Origin: Nitrososphaeria archaeon
Lineage (GTDB): Archaea > Thermoproteota > Nitrososphaeria > JACIWG01
Assembly (NCBI GenBank): GCA_029776065.1
Contig: JARVJP010000011.1
Location: 124,001 to 188,000 of the forward strand
Direction of reading: 5' to 3'
DNA: 64,000 bases
Below are positions 41,272 through 50,994 of the stretch, in pieces; position 1 is the stretch's first letter, and each line of letters opens with the position of its first letter. Below the pieces are notes generated by a model. That model was not told where the DNA came from and did not search any database. It worked only from the letters and a program-made list of their open reading frames with translations. A program made the translations under genes and the position numbers.

Positions 41272-42861
41272 GTGAATAAATCGATGCCTGTAAAATGCTT
41301 AGTTAAAAAGAACGAATACCGTGATTCAACTTTTCTCATGAGGATAAGGGATCATGTTAAAGCTTTAGAAGGGATTAATGAAGCCGCGGTTCTTATGGCG
41401 ACTGAGAGCAATAAACAGCTGGTAAAGGATATCGGTTTATTGAGTAAGGAGATGAATTCTGCGTCTTCGAATGACCTTTTAATCGTGGTCAAGGGAACGG
41501 AAGGAGCTATTAAGAGGGCGTTCCGGATTATTGAAGACCTCCTTACTCAAAAAGAGAGCCTATTTGCCGAGAAACATTATAGGACATTAGACTCTGCCTT
41601 ATCTGATCTCCCTGATGCTAACTTGGCTGTCATATCTATCCCAGGTCAATTTGCATCACGTGAGGTAAGGAAGGCTCTCAATAGAAACTTGAACGTTTTC
41701 CTTTTCAGCGATAATGTGCCTATAGAAGATGAACTACAACTAAAACTATTGGCTAAAGAAAAGAACCTACTTTTGATGGGTCCTGGATGTGGTACTGCGA
41801 TAATCAATAATGTAGGGCTTGGGTTTTCAAATTCTGTTAATAAAGGTAAAATCGGTGTCGTAGCATCTTCTGGGACCGGAATTCAAGAGTTCAGTGTTCT
41901 TGTTCATAGATTGAATTCAGGTATTTCCCACGCTATTGGAGTTGGTTCCAGAGACCTATCGAGCGCGATAGGTGGGTTGATGACAAAGTATGGGTTAAAC
42001 CTTCTTGAAAACGATGGATCAACAAAGGTAATTGTTTTAATTTCGAAACAATCTTCTGAAGATGTCTTAAAAGATGTTGTTAGGTATGTGAGACGGTTTA
42101 AAAAACCAGTCATAGTTGATTTCATAGGTGATGATTCTTCTTGGGTTATTGAATATGGTATTGTCTCTGCATCAACGCTCGAAGATGCTGCAATTAAGGC
42201 CGTTGCTCTTGAGAGAGGAATTAGTGAGAGAGGTGTTCGCCTTCCTTTTAAAGTAGACACGATGAAATCGATTGTTGGCGCAGAAATCTCTAAGCTTTCA
42301 AACCGCCAAAAATTTGTTAGAGGATTATTTTCTGGAGGCGCTCTCTGTAGAGAATCTCTTTCGGTATTAAGTAGGTATCTAGGTCATGTTTACTCGAACG
42401 TTCCTCTCTCAAAGGAGTTAAAGCTTGCTGACTCGAGGTTCAGCAAAGGGCATACATGTGTTGATCTTGGAGAAGAAGAGTTTACAGCAGGTAAAGCCCA
42501 TCCGATGATAGATTTTGACATTAGGTGTAGAAGAATACTTCAGGAGTCTATGGATGAAAGGGTCGCGGTTATATTGTTTGACATCATTCTCGGATACGGG
42601 TGTAATATGAATCCTGCTAGTGTGTTGATTCCAATAATAAAGCAGGCTAAATCAAACGCATTAAAGCGAGGGCAATCAATATCGTTTGTAGCCTCTATTT
42701 GCGGTACTGAGAAAGATCCTCAGAACATTGTTGAACAAGAGAGGAGATTAAATGAGGTTGGGGTAGTTTTGACTTATAGTAACGCTCAAGCCTCGAAATT
42801 AGCTGCTTTAATTGCATCTAAAGGAACATTCAATGAGGTGTTCAGAGAATATGGGGCATAA
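41272..42861 (+). CDS. FdrA-family protein (AllF-like; acyl-CoA synthetase-like fold)
   Basis: YRDSTFLMRI..., LLMGPGCGTAIIN, GIVASSGTG-like segment, DIILGYGCNMNPA. Confidence 0.87.
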   Translation: MNKSMPVKCLVKKNEYRDSTFLMRIRDHVKALEGINEAAVLMATESNKQLVKDIGLLSKEMNSASSNDLLIVVKGTEGAIKRAFRIIEDLLTQKESLFAEKHYRTLDSALSDLPDANLAVISIPGQFASREVRKALNRNLNVFLFSDNVPIEDELQLKLLAKEKNLLLMGPGCGTAIINNVGLGFSNSVNKGKIGVVASSGTGIQEFSVLVHRLNSGISHAIGVGSRDLSSAIGGLMTKYGLNLLENDGSTKVIVLISKQSSEDVLKDVVRYVRRFKKPVIVDFIGDDSSWVIEYGIVSASTLEDAAIKAVALERGISERGVRLPFKVDTMKSIVGAEISKLSNRQKFVRGLFSGGALCRESLSVLSRYLGHVYSNVPLSKELKLADSRFSKGHTCVDLGEEEFTAGKAHPMIDFDIRCRRILQESMDERVAVILFDIILGYGCNMNPASVLIPIIKQAKSNALKRGQSISFVASICGTEKDPQNIVEQERRLNEVGVVLTYSNAQASKLAALIASKGTFNEVFREYGA

Positions 42862-43027
42862 GAAATCCATTTTCAATGAAGAAATTAAGGTTATAAGTAT
42901 CGGCATAAAGGACTTTTATGATTCATTGATGTTACAAAATGTGAAGACCCTTCATGTAGATTGGCGCCCACCTGCAAGTGGAGATAAGCACGTCTTGGAC
43001 TTGTTAGATCGAATCAACAATAAATAA
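42851..43027 (+). CDS. Small ORF resembling the terminal segment of FdrA/DUF1116-associated proteins
   Basis: NEEIKVISIGIKDFYDSLMLQNVKTLHVDWRPPASGDKHVLDLLDRINNK; in an operon between fdrA and DUF2877. Likely start ATG at 42851. Confidence 0.65.
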   Translation: MGHKKSIFNEEIKVISIGIKDFYDSLMLQNVKTLHVDWRPPASGDKHVLDLLDRINNK

Positions 43028-43042
43028 ACCCTTTTATTTGAG

Positions 43043-44014
43043 GTGGTCACTTCGAAATCTAATTTAGAAGGGTTAAGAAACTTAAAGGTTCTCTCTATTG
43101 GGTGTAAAGCAAGGGAGATGATGGTGAATGAACGTTTCTGGCTTGTCCACAGTGCGTTTAATCATTCGTTTTATGCTGTATCGAAAAAAGGAGGGATTAT
43201 TTGTTTTGTAAGAAATAAATTATATACGGGTCCAGTGAACCTAGTCTTAGCCTTTCCAAAAAACATGCCTTTTAGAGATGTTTGTGTTGAAAAAGGTAAT
43301 ATTATGGAATATGTCCCAGAGCGTTTAGTCGTTAAGGATAAGGTGACTTTTGACCTAAAACATGCTAAGGTTTGGAATTCACCAATTTGGCGTTCAAAGA
43401 AATTCGACTTAGAGAAGGTCAAACAGAACCTCTCCCTTGCTAAAGATGTGTGCCTTAAGACCTGTCATCGCAAAGGTTTTGGAGAATTCATCGTGTATTT
43501 AGATGACTTTGTGAAAGGGAAGAATGTGGCTTTATCATGCCAAGATGAAGTCATTAATGTTGCTTTTCCCCATATAAACACTTTTATTGAAGGTATTAGA
43601 AAAGGCAATGGAAGTTTAGTAAAGGTTTCTGCATATAATCTAGCAGGACTAGGTCAAGGTTTAACTCCTTCCGCAGATGATTTTATGATTGGGTTTGTGG
43701 CCGCTGCTTCCATAATCTCTAAACATTACCACTTAAATTATGAAAAGGTATTTAGTATCAACAGAGGGATACTTTCTGCTTTTGAGGAAAAAAGTACAAC
43801 CAGTATAAGCATGGCTTTTTTGAGGTTGGCTGTTGAGGGTGAAGCTATAGGACCTATTTGGTCTCTTATAGAATCAATCTTCACCTCTAAGAATATTGAA
43901 AGGTCTACTATAGGTCTGCTAAGAATTGGTCATTCTTCTGGAGTGGATATGTTCTTTGGCGTTGTTCTATCAACTTCACTATTACTAGAAAGTTTGTTGG
44001 GCGGCACTGTGTAA
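43043..44014 (+). CDS. DUF2877-family protein (AllH/YlbF-like)
   Basis: LAGLGQGLTPSADDFMIGFVAAAS, IGHSSGVDMFFGVVLS. Confidence 0.87.
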   Translation: MVTSKSNLEGLRNLKVLSIGCKAREMMVNERFWLVHSAFNHSFYAVSKKGGIICFVRNKLYTGPVNLVLAFPKNMPFRDVCVEKGNIMEYVPERLVVKDKVTFDLKHAKVWNSPIWRSKKFDLEKVKQNLSLAKDVCLKTCHRKGFGEFIVYLDDFVKGKNVALSCQDEVINVAFPHINTFIEGIRKGNGSLVKVSAYNLAGLGQGLTPSADDFMIGFVAAASIISKHYHLNYEKVFSINRGILSAFEEKSTTSISMAFLRLAVEGEAIGPIWSLIESIFTSKNIERSTIGLLRIGHSSGVDMFFGVVLSTSLLLESLLGGTV

Positions 44015-44033
44015 AAGTTGGTGTTTCGAAGGC

Positions 44034-45329
44034 CTAGATACCCAGTTCTTTGCCAAGTTCCTCAATTGCTTTGTTGAAGCAATCAATTGGCGCTCTAACT
44101 AGGCCTGCGCCTATCTGCCCAAAACCTGGTTTTTTATGCGTTATGCTAGTGTTGATTATCGGCTCTATTCCAGTTTCAACCACTTTTATTACATCTATTC
44201 CTGTTGGTGTTCCAATAAAGTCCAAGTAAGGAATCGGGTATGAGCTATTCTTTGTCAATGTTATCTCGTACATTTCTTTTGTGTATAAAATAGCGTCTTT
44301 TACAGTTCCGCCTATGCCTGTGGCTGTTCCAAACTGTATTAAAGCTGGTGAAGCAGCCATCGCAAACCCACCTATTCCAGCTGTCTCTGTTATACAGCTA
44401 TCACCAAGGTCAGGGCAAGCGTCTTTAGAGGTATACCCTGGAAAGTATGAACCTTGTACGTGGCGTGCAGGGGCTGTAAACCATCTATCTCCTAAACCAC
44501 TTACCCTTATACCAAATTCCACACCATTCCGAGCCATCGTTGTCACAACCGTGCTATTCTTTATGTTATGTCCTGATTCAAGTACAAGTTTACAAGCTGC
44601 CATAATTGGGTATAACATCCAGTTATCATCATAATCTAAGAGATGGGCTATATCTGAAATTAGTTCTCTACTTACATCAGCTCTGAAAAGCATGGGTATT
44701 ATCATCTTTCCAAAAAGGGCTGTCGAAGCTTGGCATCGGTTGTGGCCATCATCCCCCATCATAATAGATTTTGAAATTAATGCGCGCATATCAATCCCAT
44801 CTGCTTCTTTTAAAGCTGATCTAAGCGCGGGCGTGACTTTGTCCTTAAGCCAATTAAGCTTTCTAATTACGTTATCGTCATAAACGCCATATCTTAAAGC
44901 CTTGAAGGTTTCCTCTTTCATATGTGTGTACGCATAGCTTCTGTGAACCTTATCAAAGACAACAAAAAGGGGTTGCGACGCAGAAATCATGTGCCCTGCA
45001 CCAGCGACAGCGTGGAAATGATGTGCTGGTTCAATTTCAACTTCAAAATTATCAATCATCTTTTTCGCCTGGGCAGGCGTTTCAGCTAACCCTTCAAAAA
45101 GAATTGCCCCAATTAATGAACCGATATGAGGGCCACAGATCTTATCCAGTTGTATTGGAGGCCCTGCATGAAGGAATTTGTTCTTCTTCAAGCCTGGAAT
45201 TACTTCAAAGGCTGGTTTTACATCAACTAGTAGGGGTTGTGATTCTAGAATCTTTTCGATAGATAGTTTGTTTGCTGCATTTATTTGATCCTTAATTCTT
45301 CCCAATGGAATCACCTTCTGAATCCTCAA
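44034..45329 (-). CDS. DUF1116-family protein (AllG/YlbE-like)
   Basis: LHAGPPI, HHFHAVAGAGHMISASQPLFVV, GDDGHNRCQASTALF, GLGDRWFTAPA, KPGFGQIGAGLVRAPIDCFNKAIEELGKELGI; close match to remembered YlbE. Confidence 0.92.
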   Translation of the reverse strand: MRIQKVIPLGRIKDQINAANKLSIEKILESQPLLVDVKPAFEVIPGLKKNKFLHAGPPIQLDKICGPHIGSLIGAILFEGLAETPAQAKKMIDNFEVEIEPAHHFHAVAGAGHMISASQPLFVVFDKVHRSYAYTHMKEETFKALRYGVYDDNVIRKLNWLKDKVTPALRSALKEADGIDMRALISKSIMMGDDGHNRCQASTALFGKMIIPMLFRADVSRELISDIAHLLDYDDNWMLYPIMAACKLVLESGHNIKNSTVVTTMARNGVEFGIRVSGLGDRWFTAPARHVQGSYFPGYTSKDACPDLGDSCITETAGIGGFAMAASPALIQFGTATGIGGTVKDAILYTKEMYEITLTKNSSYPIPYLDFIGTPTGIDVIKVVETGIEPIINTSITHKKPGFGQIGAGLVRAPIDCFNKAIEELGKELGI

Positions 45330-45355
45330 GCTTTCTTGGAGATAAAGATTTTCTA

Positions 45356-46942
45356 CTATTGGTCATAAATTGTCTGAGTTTTTTCTCCTAATGCCCAACT
45401 AAATTTCTCGCGAAGGCTCTTCGAATACAGGCGATTAATGTCGATATGATTCCTTCTCGCATACTCTACCACAAGTCTTGGATCTATGTATGAATTGAGC
45501 GAGGTGCTAAGGTTCCACTCAGAAGTATCCCTATATACTTCAAATTCTAGCTTTGCCTTTTGGTAAAGCTTTTCCACTTTCTCCAGCTTCTTTAACAACT
45601 GTTTCCCTGCCTCTTTATTATCGACAAGTTCTTTCTTCAGTTCTTCGTACTCAGCTCTCCTTTTATTCATTCTCTCCTGTCTTTTCCTAAGTTTCTCTTC
45701 AAATTTGTCTGGAAGTTTCTTTTTGTGGTTAAGCCTCTTTGCTACAGCGCAATTTATGTACTTAAACCTAATTATTCCTTGAAATTCATCTTTTCCAAAA
45801 AGTTTGTCGGTGTCTTTTATTGCTTCTTTCAAAGTTTCCCCTGCGATCATCGTCCTAAAGGTTTTAGCTGAAACACCTGGTGTAACTTCTTGTAGAAACC
45901 TAGAAACCTTTTGAGAATTTATGCCATTAAATATTGATCCATTCTGCGCTTGCTCCTTAAACATTTTTAGGTTTTTTAAAACGATGCTAGGAAGTATTAA
46001 TTCTCTGTGCCATTGAACGTAATCTTTTCCAACGAAGTCTAAGATCACCTTTTGTCCTTCTACCTTTACATTTTCAGATTTCAGAGTTGTACAACCTATG
46101 GTTCCCATTTCCCCGGCTACTCTCTCGTCCCCAACCCTTATTCCTGACTCCTTTATCAAGTAGACCGCGGTAGCCACCTTCCTCCTATCCACATCTCTTG
46201 ATGATAAATTCTCTTTTACATGTCTTTCAACTTCTTTTATCTTTCTTCTAAGTTCCTGTGCTTTTTCCCACTTTTTAATTTCTTTATCTTGGCGTATTCT
46301 GCTATTGGGTGAAAACCAAACATATTTCATCTTACCGTTTAAGGGATTTCTCCAACAAGCTATCCACATACAATTGCTCTTCCACACGATCTCCTTCCAA
46401 CCTTCCTCAAGGTCTTCAGGTTTTTCACTCAGATTTAAGGTAATATCTTTACGTGTGACAGCACTCTTCCACCTACCTCTTAATGGGTTCTTTCCTTTGG
46501 ATACAAAAATTCCTGGTGGCTCAACTACCCAGTTTTGTAGCACTACCTTTATGCCATCTATAATCGCGTATCCATATTTTTCTTTTAATGCTTCTCTATA
46601 TTTTTTTCTTTCTTCACTGAGTCTTTTTCTTTCCTCTCTTGTCAGGCTTTCCTTTTTCTTCTTCTCATCTTCTATATAATTAAAGATATCTGTCCAATCG
46701 AAGTCTTCTATGTTGGCTCTTTTTGATATCCCAAGCTTTTTGGTGAAGTCTTCAAGAAAATTTGAGACGAAGACGGGGTCTTTAACATAGGCTGTACCAA
46801 ATTTTTTAACAAAAGCAACAGCCATCTGTTCTGTCTCAGGATTTAACTCTAAGAGTCTTCCCTCGAACTTTAAAGTTAAGCCAATTGATTTATATTCTGG
46901 GATATAAACGCCATGGTGGATAAGCTGCTTCATGTCATACAA
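45356..46942 (-). CDS. topIB: Eukaryotic-type DNA topoisomerase IB
   Basis: HHGVYIPEYKSIGL, PPGIFVSKGKNPLRGRWK, KTFRTMIAGETL, catalytic-Tyr NSYIDPRLVVEYARRNHIDINRLYSKSLREKFSWAL. Confidence 0.95.
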   Translation of the reverse strand: MYDMKQLIHHGVYIPEYKSIGLTLKFEGRLLELNPETEQMAVAFVKKFGTAYVKDPVFVSNFLEDFTKKLGISKRANIEDFDWTDIFNYIEDEKKKKESLTREERKRLSEERKKYREALKEKYGYAIIDGIKVVLQNWVVEPPGIFVSKGKNPLRGRWKSAVTRKDITLNLSEKPEDLEEGWKEIVWKSNCMWIACWRNPLNGKMKYVWFSPNSRIRQDKEIKKWEKAQELRRKIKEVERHVKENLSSRDVDRRKVATAVYLIKESGIRVGDERVAGEMGTIGCTTLKSENVKVEGQKVILDFVGKDYVQWHRELILPSIVLKNLKMFKEQAQNGSIFNGINSQKVSRFLQEVTPGVSAKTFRTMIAGETLKEAIKDTDKLFGKDEFQGIIRFKYINCAVAKRLNHKKKLPDKFEEKLRKRQERMNKRRAEYEELKKELVDNKEAGKQLLKKLEKVEKLYQKAKLEFEVYRDTSEWNLSTSLNSYIDPRLVVEYARRNHIDINRLYSKSLREKFSWALGEKTQTIYDQ

Positions 46943-47170
46943 GCCATTAGGTTGACGCTTTAAAAGTCTAACTATTAAGGGGTGTGCTCTTCTGTAACGA
47001 TGTTCATTAGAGATCGTCTAATAATATTTTATTTACAAATATAGAACATAATGCATAATGCTTCCTACACTTCTACATGGTAAAGCTTACAAGTTGATTA
47101 TAGTCGCAAAGAACTATACCATGCTTCGATTAAATTAACCATTGACGGTCTACGAGTTAAATAAGTAAAC

Positions 47171-48016
47171 TTGTTTACTAAAGAGGGGGTCTGTTTCCTT
47201 ATGTTTAAAAAAAAGGCGCACACAATTTTGAGGTATTTGTTACTTACAATAATGTCTTTGATCTTCATCTTCCCAATCTTTTATATGGTGTCTTTGTCAT
47301 TTCAAAGTCCTCAAGCCATCGCGAAAGGCTACTTATTTCCTGATTGGGAATTGAAGAATTGGAATATAGTATTATCCCCTTCTTGGCTTACATCCTTCCA
47401 AAACGCCTTGATAATCACGATCTTGTCTGTGATATTTGCTCTTCTCATAAGCTTTCCATCAGCATACATTTTCTCGAGATACAGTTTTACTGGTGATAAA
47501 CATATCTTTTTCTGGTTGTTGATGAACAGAATGACGCCTGCCTCCGCATTACTGCTCCCCTATCTAATAATCTACTTGAGCATAGGATTATATAATACTC
47601 TAATTGGTGTCGTATTGGCATATTTTATTTTTAACATACCTTTAGGTGTTTGGATCTTCACAAGCTATATGAGTTCTATTCCTAGAGAATTGGATGAACA
47701 AGCCTTTGTTGACGGTTATAATCTTTTCAAATTCTTTAAAGAAATATTCATACCGCTTTGCAGACCAGCCATAAGTGTGGTCGTCTTCTTTGTTTGGTAT
47801 CAAACATGGTCTGAAATGTTCATTGCAAGCATCATCACTCGCTACGATACCATGCCTTTGAACGCTAGACTGTTTATGTTACTTGATAGGTCAGCTATGG
47901 GTGCAGATCCGGGTTTATCATCTGCGGCTGGGGTTTTAACATGTATTCCAGGGCTAATATTATTGTATTGGGCAAGAATATATCTATCAAAAGGATTCAC
48001 GTTAGGAAGGCTCTAA
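47171..48016 (+). CDS. ABC transporter permease, MalG-type (carbohydrate)
   Basis: Six TMs, EAA loop (ELDEQAFVDGYNLFKFFKEIFIPLCRPA). Confidence 0.92.
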   Translation: MFTKEGVCFLMFKKKAHTILRYLLLTIMSLIFIFPIFYMVSLSFQSPQAIAKGYLFPDWELKNWNIVLSPSWLTSFQNALIITILSVIFALLISFPSAYIFSRYSFTGDKHIFFWLLMNRMTPASALLLPYLIIYLSIGLYNTLIGVVLAYFIFNIPLGVWIFTSYMSSIPRELDEQAFVDGYNLFKFFKEIFIPLCRPAISVVVFFVWYQTWSEMFIASIITRYDTMPLNARLFMLLDRSAMGADPGLSSAAGVLTCIPGLILLYWARIYLSKGFTLGRL

Positions 48017-48286
48017 CCTTTATTCGGAATCTAATGATGTTTGTAACTCTTATAAATTGTATAAGATGTTTTCAATAACATTTATAACTTTACAAAAAAT
48101 AGGGCAATATATGTTAGTTATTTCTAAGTTACCTCAGAACTTCACCTCTGAATCTTCCTTACTAAAAGTTGATGGAGTGATGGTTTAAAGTATGAATTCA
48201 CTTTCAATTTTAAAACCTTTCATATCGGATGTGGTAAAGGTTGGTGCTCACATTTATCACGTTAATTTATTTGATTTGATGATGAA

Positions 48287-49093
48287 ATGATAAAGTATGT
48301 AAACTCTCTTCTAAGGATCTTACTGCTTATAATTTCTGCTATAATCTTTGTCTACCCAATCATATATTTAATTGGTCTCTCATTCTCTAGCGTGGATGGA
48401 GTAAATGGTGGTTACGTTGACTGGTTTCTTGGGAATTGGTATGCTCTTTTCTCGTCAAAGTGGGTGGGTTCTTTATGGAACTCATTTTTAATAACAATAC
48501 CTTGCATCATCCTAACTATTTTGATCACATTCCCAGCTGGCTACGTTTTCTCAAGGTATCGTTTTCTAGCAGATAAACACATTTTCTTCTGGTTTTTGAT
48601 GAATAGAATGACCCCTGCCTCAGCGATGCTCCTGCCTTACCTTATCATCTATCTTAGAACAGGGTTGTATAATACAATCCAAGGTGTTATAATAGCATAT
48701 TTTGTTTTTAATGTGCCACTAGGAATATGGTTGTTCACAAGTTTTATGGGGATGATCCCTAAGGAAATCGATGAACAAGCATTTATAGATGGATATGGCT
48801 TATTAAAGTACTTCGAGAAGATCTTTATTCCTTTATGTAAACCAGCTATCGGCGTAGTAAGCTTTTTTATTTGGTATCAAAGCTGGTCTGAAATGTTTAT
48901 TGCGAGTTTGATTACTACCTATGACACTATGCCTTTAAACGCTAGGTTGTTTATGTTGCTTGATAGGGTTGGAAGGATAGGTGATCCTGGCATAGTTTCT
49001 GCTGTTGGAGTAATTACATTGATCCCCGGTATGGTTATGCTTTACTGGGCAAGGAGGTACCTTGCTAAGGGGTTCACATTTGGAAAGATTTAG
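48287..49093 (+). CDS. ABC transporter permease, MalG-type, paralog of preceding gene
   Basis: EIDEQAFIDGYGLLKYFEKIFIPLCKPAIG; extensive identity to 47171-48016 across full length. Confidence 0.92.
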   Translation: MIKYVNSLLRILLLIISAIIFVYPIIYLIGLSFSSVDGVNGGYVDWFLGNWYALFSSKWVGSLWNSFLITIPCIILTILITFPAGYVFSRYRFLADKHIFFWFLMNRMTPASAMLLPYLIIYLRTGLYNTIQGVIIAYFVFNVPLGIWLFTSFMGMIPKEIDEQAFIDGYGLLKYFEKIFIPLCKPAIGVVSFFIWYQSWSEMFIASLITTYDTMPLNARLFMLLDRVGRIGDPGIVSAVGVITLIPGMVMLYWARRYLAKGFTFGKI

Positions 49094-49111
49094 ATACTTG
49101 ACCACATAGAT

Positions 49112-49924
49112 TTATGAGCCTGCTCTTCTTCTCTCTTTATCCCAAAGGTCTGTTATTAGGTTCGCTAGCTCTGATTGAAGCATGTAAAGTGTTTTTGCTT
49201 CACCCTTTGGCGCGAATATTCTAACTTTATAGGTCCTTCCTGCGGCTGTACTACCTTCATAGTAACTTTCAGGCTTTCTTATTCCTTCGCCATCGTGTTT
49301 TTTAGCGAATTCTTCTATAGCAGTTTCTATACACTTTTTTATTATTTCATCATTTGAGAGAACACTATGAGGAAGTGTTATTTGGAAAGTGTATTTTATA
49401 AAACCTTCGTGTGTGCAGTTTAAAACTCTACTATTCATTATTTGCACATTTGGAATTAGAATCATGTTGAAGGTAGGCGTATACAGCTTAGTATAGTTTA
49501 TCGAGATCTCCTCCACCTGTCCCTCAACATCGCCTATCTTAACAAAATCCTTTACCTGAAACGGCCTACTAATAATAACATAGAATCCTGCAACAATATT
49601 ATTGATCGTCTGCGATGAGCCGAAACCAACAGCCGCACCAACCAGCGCTGAGCTTCCAATAAACCATTCTGTAGGAAGATGCCATAGACCAAAAAGCGTT
49701 ACTGACAATATAAGTATAGTGAGGATTCGAAGTATAAGTCTAAGAGAATTCTGGATATGTGCTTCTAATTGAAGTTTAAGGCTTACGCGCGTTATGGAAT
49801 TGCTTAATGCCCTATATACGATAGCAATTATTATCAACCCAACTATTGTCCCAATAAGTTGATATGTCTCTATTTGGAGTTGCTCTAGTAATTCAATTAA
49901 GAACAAAATACGCATGATGAACAC
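49112..49924 (-). CDS. MscS-family mechanosensitive channel
   Basis: ALVGAAVGFGSSQTINNIVAGFYVIISRPFQVKDFVKIGDVEGQVEEISINYTKL. Confidence 0.95.
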   Translation of the reverse strand: MFIMRILFLIELLEQLQIETYQLIGTIVGLIIIAIVYRALSNSITRVSLKLQLEAHIQNSLRLILRILTILILSVTLFGLWHLPTEWFIGSSALVGAAVGFGSSQTINNIVAGFYVIISRPFQVKDFVKIGDVEGQVEEISINYTKLYTPTFNMILIPNVQIMNSRVLNCTHEGFIKYTFQITLPHSVLSNDEIIKKCIETAIEEFAKKHDGEGIRKPESYYEGSTAAGRTYKVRIFAPKGEAKTLYMLQSELANLITDLWDKERRRAGS

Positions 49925-50355
49925 TTTTTCCCTCTACCCTAATATAATATTAACTTTTAAAAAAGATTGGATTAGTTTAAAGGCATCTCACGTTAGTCCC
50001 TACGTTCCAAAAAAAGGAAGTATAGTACCTAATACATGAAAGAATTTGGAACAACTTTCTAATATTACTGACTAAAGTAACAAATATAGCAGAATAAACC
50101 TACATTTCTCACTAGTTCATTGTGCCATAGTAATTATATGCAACTTGCCAACTTCTATTAATAGACACAACATTAGAATAGGTCGGTGTTAGCGCTTAAG
50201 GACAATGTTATCGGCGTTGGCATAGAGCTAAGTTATTATTCACTAATTATGTTACTAAGAATATGTCGTTCTACCAGTGATCACCCAAAAAGCTTGTAAC
50301 GTATGGGTTTAAGACTTATATAATACGCTCTAGGTTTTATTTCTGAACATAAGCC

Positions 50356-50772
50356 ATGGATACACAGGCAAAGAGAAGGTTCGAATTAGCTGCAATCATT
50401 TTGTCTATTATAATAATGTTCACGATTCTTGTTATGCATTACGCACTTACAAACAGAAATGAACTTGGCGCTGTGCCTAGATATGAAAAACTAACACTTA
50501 AGAACATTTACCAAAGCCCCACCCAGGTGAAGTTACTTGTTAAAAACACCGGTTCGTTTACAGATGCTAAAATAACGTGTATACTCGTTGATAGAAGCCT
50601 TCTTTCTGCAATGAATGGCACCTCGGACCCTGAAACGCCCTTTATTCTGAAAGATGGTGATTCAGAGACCATCACGTTAAGCTTTGGCTCACCTTTGGTA
50701 TCTGGCAAAACTTACAAGATAATCATCTGTGCAGAGCAAGGAGACTATGATGTGAATGTTACCATACCATAA
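50356..50772 (+). CDS. Small membrane-anchored extracytoplasmic protein (CARDB-like fold)
   Basis: N-terminal TM (AAIILSIIIMFTILVMHYAL) then beta-rich domain (TQVKLLVKNTGSFTDAKITCILV). Confidence 0.65.
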   Translation: MDTQAKRRFELAAIILSIIIMFTILVMHYALTNRNELGAVPRYEKLTLKNIYQSPTQVKLLVKNTGSFTDAKITCILVDRSLLSAMNGTSDPETPFILKDGDSETITLSFGSPLVSGKTYKIIICAEQGDYDVNVTIP

Positions 50773-50979
50773 GCCTAGCAGCGTTAACCAGTATCTGAAG
50801 CTCATCCGTGAACTTCTTCATCTCATATAGTGGTGGTAGACGTGAGTTCAATTCATCCCTTAAAAGCTTAGAGATTTCACTGCCAACCCCCTTACACAAG
50901 TATTCAGCTAGGCGGTCAGCCTTCCCCCTCCAAGCCACTCAACGTCAATCTCTAAGCATAGGACAGATAAAAGCACCAT
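50759..50979 (-). pseudogene. Apparent frameshifted short ORF of unknown family
   Basis: Reverse strand: MVLLSVLCLEIDVEWLGGG(frameshift)ADRLAEYLCKGVGSEISKLLRDELNSRLPPLYEMKKFTDELQILVNAARLMVW*; one base added in the C-run at 50924-50928 restores a 73-aa ORF. Confidence 0.5.
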
Positions 50980-50994
50980 CTGTTAAAATGTAGG

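Noticed and set aside
49925-50355. 430-bp intergenic gap, inspected for repeats, CRISPR or ncRNA
   Set aside because: No direct or inverted repeat array, tRNA-like fold or coding remnant that I can support; AT-rich with only a probable promoter near the 3' end.
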